In this document: positions 58,381 through 64,000 of the stretch, in pieces | Layout of the letters: every line of letters starts with the position of its first letter | Position numbering within the stretch: position 1 is the first letter of the stretch | Source: Actinomycetospora cinnamomea | GTDB taxonomy: Bacteria > Actinomycetota > Actinomycetes > Mycobacteriales > Pseudonocardiaceae | Assembly: GCF_003096675.1 (NCBI RefSeq) | Contig: NZ_QEKW01000001.1 | Coordinates: 558,001-622,000, forward strand | DNA: 64,000 nt | Reading direction: 5' to 3' | Program-made: the position numbers and the translations under genes | Notes under the pieces: model-generated | What the model was told of the DNA's origin: nothing | The model's database searches: none | The model's input: only the letters and a program-made list of their open reading frames with translations

Positions 58381-59023
58381 GCGTGGCGAACCCCCCGGCG
58401 GCGGCGAGGAACGCCGGTGAGGTCGGGTCGTCGGCGCTGCCGCCGAGCACGACGAGGGCGACGACGCCGGGCACGATGCCCAGCGCGGTGCCCGCCAGGT
58501 AGGGCCGCAGGCCGACGGCCGTGGCCGCCGCGCCGTAGTTGACGAGCACGAACCCGAACAGCGGGACCAGCCGGACGAGGAGCACGGCGAGGAACGCCCG
58601 GCGCGCCGTGTGGGTCAGGAACCGGTCGAACCGTTCGAGGCGCTCGCCGGCGAGCGCCTCGACCGCCGGTCGCGACAGCACCCGCCCGACCGCGAACGAG
58701 CCGCCCGCGCCCAGCATCGCCCCCGTCCAGACCACCGCGACCCCGGCCACGGGCCCGAAGAGCACCCCGGCCACCGCGGAGAGCAGCGAGACCGGCAGCA
58801 GGGCCATGGTGGCGACCGCGTAGACCAGGACGAACGCGACCGCGCCGGCCGGGCCGAGGCCCGCGACCCACGCCCGGGTGTCGGCGACCAGCGAGCTCCC
58901 GCGCGTCACGGCCAGGACGCCGGCCGCCGCGAGCAGCACCGCGAAGAGCGCCAGCCGCGGCCAGGGCGAGCGCAGGACCCGCACCCAGCGGCGGCCCGGT
59001 GCGGTGGTGGCGGGCCCGGTCAC
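58337..59023 (-). CDS. TVP38/TMEM64 (VTT domain) membrane protein
   Basis: 228 residues with about five membrane segments. The VTT core is visible: AVAFVLVYAVATMALLPVSL near 65, AGVLFGPVAGVAVVWTGAMLGAGGSFAVGR near 85, and LVRLVPLFGFVLVNYGAAAT near 150. VTT proteins are lipid scramblase/transport-like with unclear substrates in bacteria; they often occur beside mercuric-reductase-like flavoproteins, as here. GTG 59023 overlaps the stop of the upstream glycosyltransferase-radical SAM gene (GTGA). Confidence 0.88.
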   Translation of the reverse strand: MTGPATTAPGRRWVRVLRSPWPRLALFAVLLAAAGVLAVTRGSSLVADTRAWVAGLGPAGAVAFVLVYAVATMALLPVSLLSAVAGVLFGPVAGVAVVWTGAMLGAGGSFAVGRVLSRPAVEALAGERLERFDRFLTHTARRAFLAVLLVRLVPLFGFVLVNYGAAATAVGLRPYLAGTALGIVPGVVALVVLGGSADDPTSPAFLAAAGGFATLTVGGALLARRMRG

Positions 59024-61092
59024 CGGTCACGCTCGGAGAGCGGCAGCAGGCGGCGCAGCGCGGCGTTCTCGGCCGGATCGAGCACGGCGTGCTGCACGCA
59101 GGCCGGCACGATCGTGCCGTCCTCGGGGTGGGCCATCGCGTAGTGGCACGCGGCGAGGCGTTCCTGGGTCGCGCGCACGCGCGGGTCGTCGGCGGTCTCC
59201 CCGCGCCGGGTGAGTGCCCAGGCCGGAGCGACGTCGGCGGCGTCCATGAAGCTGTGCATGACGAACGTCAGCGGTCGCGGGCGGTGGCGCAGCACCCGGC
59301 GCGGGCCGACGCGGCGCACGGTGCGCGCCAGCCAACCGGCGGCCACGGCGACCACCGAGGGGTGGCGGGCCACGACCCGTGCCAGGCGGACGGCCAGCAG
59401 GGCCGGGGGCACCCCGGTGAAGGTCACCGCCCCGAGGTGGCGGAAGAACGCGTCGCGCACGGCGAGGTCACGCGGGTCGTCGCCGTCGAGCAGGGGGAAC
59501 CAGCGGTCCCCGAGCCGGACGCCGTAGGCCACGCGGTTGCAGCGCACGTCCCCGTGCTGGAACAGCGTCGGGTCCAGCCGCGTCCCGGCGCCGGACTCGA
59601 TGCGCGCCCACACCGCGTCGGCGTCGTGGTCGCGGTAGTCCTCGCGCCACCGGCGCTCGTCGCCCACGAACGCCGCGGGCTGGAACGACAGCATCCCGAA
59701 CCCCAGCGGCAGGCAGTCGCGCACCACGTCGGGCACCTGGTCGAGGTTGGCCGGGGTGACGGTCATGGTGTGGGCCACGAAGGAGCGCACCCCGTGGCGG
59801 CGCAGCGCGGCCATCGCCTCGACGAAGCGGCGGCGGTAGGGGGTCAGCGAGCGCTCGTCCGGCGGCCGCGGGATGCCGCGGCGCCCGTACATCAGCGAGT
59901 CGACGTGCACCGCGAACGACAGGCGCCGGAAGCGGCGACGCCCGTCCGGCCCGAGGGCGAGCCGGCGCAGGTGGTCCGGGTCGACGTCGCCGTGGGTCAT
60001 GCTCATCGGCTCCCGGCCGTGCCGGCGCATGATCTCCAGCGCGGCCGCGTGGTCGTCGGGATCGAGCAGGGTGACCTCGCCGCCGATGAGCTGGGCGTGC
60101 GCCACCGGGCCCCGCTCGCGGTGCAGCAGCGCCATCTGGGCCTCGACCTGCGCGAGGGTGTGCGGGCCGTCGACGCGCACCCGGTTGGCGTCGCGGGAGT
60201 GGTAGCAGGGCGTGCAGGCCAGGTCGCAGCGCGGGAACACGCCGTGGGTGCCCTCGCACCCCACCGCGTGCCGCCCCAGCACCTGCCCGGGCGTGCGCGC
60301 ACCGTCGGGCAGCTCCGCCCACCGGCGCGCCAGCGCGTCCGCGAAGGCGGGGTCGACCGGGCGGAGCCTCCGGCGAAGGGCCCGCAGGCGGCCCTCGCGG
60401 CGGGGCGCGGTGTAGCGCCGCCGGATCTCCTCGGGCGGGACGCCGCGGAAGTACAGCAGCTTGCACCACTGCATCCGCACGATCATGCGCACCGTCCCGT
60501 GCTCGTCGAAACGGCGGGCCGACGCGACGCAGGGCGGGTCGAGGACGACGACCCGGCCCCGGCCGTGCAGTCGCCTGCTGAGCTCGAGGTCCTCCATGAG
60601 CACCAGGCCGCCGAACCCGCCGACAGCGTCGAAGTGCCGGCGGCGCACGAACATCGCCTGGTCGCCGAACACCCAGCCCAGCCGGCGCGCCCGCACGTTC
60701 GAGGTCCACTCCAGCCAGCGCAGCGCCGGGCCACCCCGGTCGAAGCGCAACCGGAACCCACCGCCCACGACGCGCGGGTCGGCCAGGGCCGCCGCCATCG
60801 CCGCCAGGGACGCCGGGTCGGGGCGGGTGTCGGCGTGCACGAACCACAGCACGTCGCCCGTGGCGGCGGCCGCGCCCGCGTCGCCCTGCCGGCCACGGCC
60901 CGTCGGTGCGTGCACCACGGTGGCCCGCGGCGCGGCCCGCGCCACCAGGTCCAGGGTGTGGTCGGTGCTGCCGCCGTCGGCGACGACGATCTCGCAGCCG
61001 GCGAAGTGGGTGCGCAGGTGCTCGAGGAGCCCGGCCACGCGCTCCTGCTCGTCGAGCACCGGCACGACGATCGAGACGCGCACCGGCGTCAC
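59020..61092 (-). CDS. Fusion: TIGR04283-like glycosyltransferase + radical SAM enzyme
   Basis: 690 residues. Domain 1 (about 1-230) is a GT2 glycosyltransferase: VSIVVPVLDEQERVAGLLEH, IVVADGGSTDHTLDLVARA near 40, GDVLWFVHADTRPDPASLAA near 85; this matches the TIGR04283 group, named for arsenosugar clusters. Domain 2 (about 270-690) is radical SAM: FPRCDLACTPCYHSRDANRV holds the C-x3-C-x2-C iron-sulfur site near 295, followed by AQLIGGEVTLLDPDD. More Cys near the end (AACHYAM, VPACVQHAV) may bind auxiliary clusters. Product unknown. GTG 61092 overlaps the upstream stop; an ATG at 61101 is less likely. Confidence 0.82.
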   Translation of the reverse strand: MTPVRVSIVVPVLDEQERVAGLLEHLRTHFAGCEIVVADGGSTDHTLDLVARAAPRATVVHAPTGRGRQGDAGAAAATGDVLWFVHADTRPDPASLAAMAAALADPRVVGGGFRLRFDRGGPALRWLEWTSNVRARRLGWVFGDQAMFVRRRHFDAVGGFGGLVLMEDLELSRRLHGRGRVVVLDPPCVASARRFDEHGTVRMIVRMQWCKLLYFRGVPPEEIRRRYTAPRREGRLRALRRRLRPVDPAFADALARRWAELPDGARTPGQVLGRHAVGCEGTHGVFPRCDLACTPCYHSRDANRVRVDGPHTLAQVEAQMALLHRERGPVAHAQLIGGEVTLLDPDDHAAALEIMRRHGREPMSMTHGDVDPDHLRRLALGPDGRRRFRRLSFAVHVDSLMYGRRGIPRPPDERSLTPYRRRFVEAMAALRRHGVRSFVAHTMTVTPANLDQVPDVVRDCLPLGFGMLSFQPAAFVGDERRWREDYRDHDADAVWARIESGAGTRLDPTLFQHGDVRCNRVAYGVRLGDRWFPLLDGDDPRDLAVRDAFFRHLGAVTFTGVPPALLAVRLARVVARHPSVVAVAAGWLARTVRRVGPRRVLRHRPRPLTFVMHSFMDAADVAPAWALTRRGETADDPRVRATQERLAACHYAMAHPEDGTIVPACVQHAVLDPAENAALRRLLPLSERDR

Positions 61093-62780
61093 ACCGCGCA
61101 CTGGTAGATCGTCGGCAGCGACCCGTCACGGCGGCGCAGCTCGAGGAACCGCTCGACGACGCGGCGCTTGGCCTCGGCCATCGGCACCTCCGGCCCGCCC
61201 AGGTGCATGTCGGGGCTGGTGGCGACGTCCGCGCCCGCGGGGTGCCAGTGCCAGCCGTCGGTGGTGACGGTGAGCTCGGGGACCGTGTCGTCCTCGCCGA
61301 TCGCCATGCCCGCGTCGGAGTGGCCCCGGGCGATCAGCGGGCGCACCGCCACCCGCTCCGGCGGCACGCCGTGCCCGGCGAGCAGCGTGCGCAGCGCGTC
61401 GCCCTGCCCGGCGTTGTGCTCGGTCTCGGTCATCCCGACGCGCACCGGCAGCCCGAGCGACACCGCCAGGTCGAGGCCCTCCATCGCCCGCACCCACGAC
61501 CCGCGGCCGCGCAGCGCGTCGTGGGCGGCGGGGTCGGGGCCGTCGAGCGAGGTCTGCAGGGTCAGCCCCTCGACGCCGGCGAGCCGGGCGAGCTGCTCGC
61601 GGCGCCGCCCGCGGTAGAGCATCGCGTTGGTCAGGCAGACCACGTCGAGGCACTCGGTGGCCTCGAGCAGCATGTCCACGAGGTCGGCGACCAGGAACGG
61701 CTCGCCGCCGGTGACGTAGAGCTCGGTGAACCCCTCGGCGACGGCGTCGGCGAGCAGGGCCGAGAAGCGCTCGCGGTCCAGGCGCCGCGGCCGCGCCCGC
61801 GGCGACGACGCGACCGAGCAGTAGTCGCAGGCCAGGTTGCAGTCGAAGTTGGTGTACAGCCAGAGCCGGGGCGGGAAGAGCGCCGAGCCGAACAGCGGCA
61901 TCACCGGGCGCCCGTCGTCGGGTACCGCGAGGTCGGCGCCCCACGAGCCCGCGGCGGCGCGGAAGTCGGGCACGGCGGACTTGTAGAGCTGGAAGCGGCC
62001 CCGGGACCGCTCCGCGGGCGGCAGGATCTCCAGGCAGGTGGTCAGCCAGCCGGTCTCGATCGACTCGGCGAACGCCTCGGGCAGGCCCGCGGCCCGGATC
62101 GACGCGGCCTGCGCCGCCCAGTCGTACTCCAGGGGCACCAACGTCGCGCTCGCCGAGCCGTCCTCGAGGTCGAGCAGCGCGTACCAGACGTGGGTGCCGC
62201 CGTCGTTGGCCGGCCGCCCGAGCACGCCCACGTTGACCACCAGCGTCTCGCCGCCGTCGGAGCGGGTGATGCGACGGGTCCAGGGCAGGCCGGAGTGGGT
62301 GCAGCACACGACGTCGGCCCCGGACGCGTCGACCCGGGCCCGGTGCGCGTCCTCGTCGAGCGAGGACCACCAGAAGTCGTTGACCGCGAGCGTGGAGCCG
62401 TGGACCAGGTGCAGGTCGACGCCGGCGACGGTCTCGCGGTGCTCGGTCGGGAGCGTGCGCATCCACGCCGCGAAGGCGACCGAGGTGTTCGCGAACGTGT
62501 AGTCGTAGGCGATCTGGGCGAACGCGTTGTCGGCGTCGTCGGCGTAGCCGCAGCCGCAGTCGGTCTGCCCGGAGCCGATCGCGACCTCGTAGTTGCCCGC
62601 CAGGCACTCGACCCCGCCCTCGCGCAGCAGCGGGAAGACCGCCTCCGGTTCGGCGCCGTAGGCCCCGAAGTCACCCAGGCACACCAGGCGCTGCGCGCCC
62701 CGGGCGCGGGCGTCGGCGAGGAAGGACCGCAACGCGTAGGGGTTGGAGTAGACGCCGCCACACAGGGCGATCCGCACCAC
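61089..62780 (-). CDS. Fusion: degenerate metallophosphoesterase + radical SAM/SPASM-like enzyme
   Basis: 563 residues. Domain 1 (about 1-250) follows the calcineurin-like phosphoesterase fold: VCLGDFGAYGAEPEAVFPLL near 32, LAGNYEVAIG in place of GNHD, VHGSTLAVNDFWW near 125, NVGVLGRPANDGG near 178. The usual first D-x-H is replaced by GGVYSN, so catalysis is doubtful. Domain 2 (about 300-563) is radical SAM: YTNFDCNLACDYCSVASSP with C-x3-C-x2-C near 310 and LYVTGGEPFLVADLVDMLLE near 345. Substrate unknown. GGAGGC directly precedes two adjacent GTG codons (62780, 62777). First gene of the coupled three-gene operon. Confidence 0.82.
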   Translation of the reverse strand: MVRIALCGGVYSNPYALRSFLADARARGAQRLVCLGDFGAYGAEPEAVFPLLREGGVECLAGNYEVAIGSGQTDCGCGYADDADNAFAQIAYDYTFANTSVAFAAWMRTLPTEHRETVAGVDLHLVHGSTLAVNDFWWSSLDEDAHRARVDASGADVVCCTHSGLPWTRRITRSDGGETLVVNVGVLGRPANDGGTHVWYALLDLEDGSASATLVPLEYDWAAQAASIRAAGLPEAFAESIETGWLTTCLEILPPAERSRGRFQLYKSAVPDFRAAAGSWGADLAVPDDGRPVMPLFGSALFPPRLWLYTNFDCNLACDYCSVASSPRARPRRLDRERFSALLADAVAEGFTELYVTGGEPFLVADLVDMLLEATECLDVVCLTNAMLYRGRRREQLARLAGVEGLTLQTSLDGPDPAAHDALRGRGSWVRAMEGLDLAVSLGLPVRVGMTETEHNAGQGDALRTLLAGHGVPPERVAVRPLIARGHSDAGMAIGEDDTVPELTVTTDGWHWHPAGADVATSPDMHLGGPEVPMAEAKRRVVERFLELRRRDGSLPTIYQCAV

Positions 62781-62874
62781 GGGCGCCTCCTGGGGCGTCG
62801 ATCGGTTGCGCCCGTCCCATGGTGCCCGGTGCCGGCGGTCCGCGCTCTCCGGCGCGTGCCGACCTCCCCTGGCG

Positions 62875-64000
62875 TCAGCGGCCGTAGATGACGCTGACGA
62901 GCTTCGCGAGGACCTTCACGACCCAGTTCGGGCGGTCGAAGGTCATGACGTTGACGCTGCGGAAGCGGCGCTCGGAGATCGCGAGGGGGCGGGTGAACTC
63001 GCGCAGCCCGTCGACGCCGTGGATGCGCCCGAACCCGGAGTCGCCGACGCCGCCGAAGGGCAGCGACGGGATGCCGGCGAACGCGATGACGCCGTTGACC
63101 GAGACCATGCCGCACCGCAGCTTGCGGGCCACCTCGTGGCCGCGCGCCTTCGCGAACACCGAGGCGCCAAGCCCGTAGCGCGAGGCGTTGGCCCGCTCGA
63201 CGGCCTCGTCGAGGTCACGCACGCGGTTGACGACGACCGTCGGCCCGAACGTCTCGTCGGTCACCGCCGAGCTGTCCTCGGGGACGTCGGCGAGCACCAC
63301 GGGGTCGACGTAGGGCGCGCGAACCGAGCCGGGACCGCCGACCACCGCGCGGCCGCCGCGGGAGAGCGCGTCGTCGATCTGGCCGGAGATGATCCCCAGC
63401 TGCGAGGGCATGGTGATCGGGCCGTACGGCGAGTCCGGGCGGCCGCCGGGCCGCACCTGCGCCGCGCGCGCGGCGACGCGGTCGAGCAGGTCCTCGGCCA
63501 CCGCGTCCACCACGTAGACGCGCTCGACGCCCACGCACGTCTGGCCCGCGTTCGACATCGCGCCCCACACGACGGCCGCCGCGGCGTCGTCGAGGTCCGC
63601 GTCGGCGTCCACGAGCAGCGCGTCCTTGCCACCGCACTCCACGAGCACCGGAGTGAGCGACTCGGCGCAGGTGGCCATCACCTTCTTCGCGGTGGCCGTC
63701 GAGCCGGTGAACGCGACCTTGTCGACCCCCGCGCGGCACAGTGCGCCGCCGGTCTCGCCCTCGCCGGTGACGACCTGGAACACCGCGTCGGCGTTGATGT
63801 CGCCCGGCACGTCGCCCACGGCCTCGGCGAAGCTGTCGGCGAGCCAGGTGCCGACGCCGGGCGTGAGCTCGCTGGGCTTGAACACCACCGTGTTGCCCGC
63901 GGCCAGGGCGTAGGCGATCGAGCCCATCGGCGTGAACACCGGGTAGTTCCATGGCCCGAGTACGCCGATCACGCCCATCGGCGGGTACTCGACGGTGGCC
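62875..64000 (-). CDS. Aldehyde dehydrogenase, partial (N-terminus beyond window)
   Basis: 375 residues are visible and the frame stays open to base 64000, so the start lies to the right. GVIGVLGPWNYPVFTPMGSI, AFTGSTATAKKV, catalytic-Glu region VLVECGGKDALLVDADADLD, and catalytic Cys in SNAGQTCVGVERVYV follow the family. The C-terminus (LREFTRPLAISERRFRS then a hydrophobic KVLAKLVSVIYGR) resembles the membrane-associated long-chain/coniferyl aldehyde dehydrogenase-like group. It oxidises an aldehyde with NAD(P); substrate unknown. It lies 94 bp upstream of the radical-SAM operon on the same strand. Confidence 0.9.
   Translation of the reverse strand, partial: ATVEYPPMGVIGVLGPWNYPVFTPMGSIAYALAAGNTVVFKPSELTPGVGTWLADSFAEAVGDVPGDINADAVFQVVTGEGETGGALCRAGVDKVAFTGSTATAKKVMATCAESLTPVLVECGGKDALLVDADADLDDAAAAVVWGAMSNAGQTCVGVERVYVVDAVAEDLLDRVAARAAQVRPGGRPDSPYGPITMPSQLGIISGQIDDALSRGGRAVVGGPGSVRAPYVDPVVLADVPEDSSAVTDETFGPTVVVNRVRDLDEAVERANASRYGLGASVFAKARGHEVARKLRCGMVSVNGVIAFAGIPSLPFGGVGDSGFGRIHGVDGLREFTRPLAISERRFRSVNVMTFDRPNWVVKVLAKLVSVIYGR

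Noticed and set aside
56215-62780. Assigning the cluster firmly to arsenosugar synthesis
   Set aside because: Only the glycosyltransferase class and the VTT/reductase pairing point that way; no ArsM methyltransferase, ArsS or arsenic regulator is visible.

Overview
The window is very GC-rich DNA (third codon positions almost all G or C) with many GTG starts, 4-nt ATGA/GTGA gene overlaps and TAnnnT boxes 6-8 nt before start codons, as in leaderless actinobacterial transcripts. Gene content (IdeR-type iron boxes, GlgE pathway, a methylglucose lipopolysaccharide-type locus, crotonyl-CoA carboxylase/reductase, fused CydDC) points to a mycelial actinomycete, most likely Pseudonocardiaceae (inference). 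No rRNA, tRNA, CRISPR array, phage or insertion sequence was seen.

1-11.6 kb is a siderophore locus. It holds 2,3-dihydroxybenzoate synthesis and activation (dhbA, C, E, B), an ornithine/lysine N-hydroxylase, a stand-alone aryl carrier protein, an MbtH protein, a Fep-type ABC importer, a siderophore-interacting reductase and the end of an EntS-like exporter. Two near-consensus iron boxes sit before the two operons. No NRPS is inside the window, so the assembly line must lie elsewhere, probably to the left. A BLUF blue-light protein follows.

12.4-23.8 kb matches the M. tuberculosis Rv3030-Rv3041c region gene by gene: methyltransferase, GH57 branching enzyme, GT4 alpha-glucan glycosyltransferase, hexapeptide acyltransferase, two more methyltransferases, an EchA17-like hydratase and an ABC ATPase. 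In mycobacteria this region makes methylglucose lipopolysaccharide. Ribokinase, nucleoside hydrolase, a DUF5709-like protein and a DksA-type zinc finger are interleaved. 23.9-38.9 kb is a full alpha-glucan block: glgX, glgP, glgE, treS, mak, glgB. GlgE carries a disordered N-terminal extension of roughly 350-570 residues with tandem repeats. Precursor supply, polymer building and trimming for intracellular alpha-glucans are thus side by side.

38.9-49.5 kb holds a zinc-metallopeptidase lipoprotein, a YbbN-like thioredoxin, a thiamine-binding protein, a MarR regulator, the cydA-cydB-cydDC bd-oxidase operon and a divergent BlaI/BlaR-type pair with palindromic operator-like sites between. 49.5-56.1 kb has acyl-CoA/ethylmalonyl-CoA pathway genes (meaB, methylmalonyl-CoA epimerase, ccr, a duplicated 3-hydroxyacyl-CoA dehydrogenase) plus a DivIVA/FilP-like coiled-coil protein.

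56.2-62.8 kb is the most unusual part. A peroxiredoxin-like gene has an in-frame UGA exactly where its family has the first Cys of a CxxC motif, followed by a SECIS-like hairpin: a probable selenoprotein. It is divergent from a flavin disulfide reductase with a His/Gln/Arg repeat N-terminus. Converging on that is a translationally coupled operon of two two-domain radical-SAM fusions (phosphoesterase-like + rSAM; TIGR04283-like glycosyltransferase + rSAM) and a TVP38/VTT membrane protein. An aldehyde dehydrogenase runs off the right edge.

Three families of short palindromic repeats are dispersed through the window. One copy of family A lies in frame inside a methyltransferase, and family C copies form the linker of CydDC. 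Several other proteins carry in-frame minisatellites.
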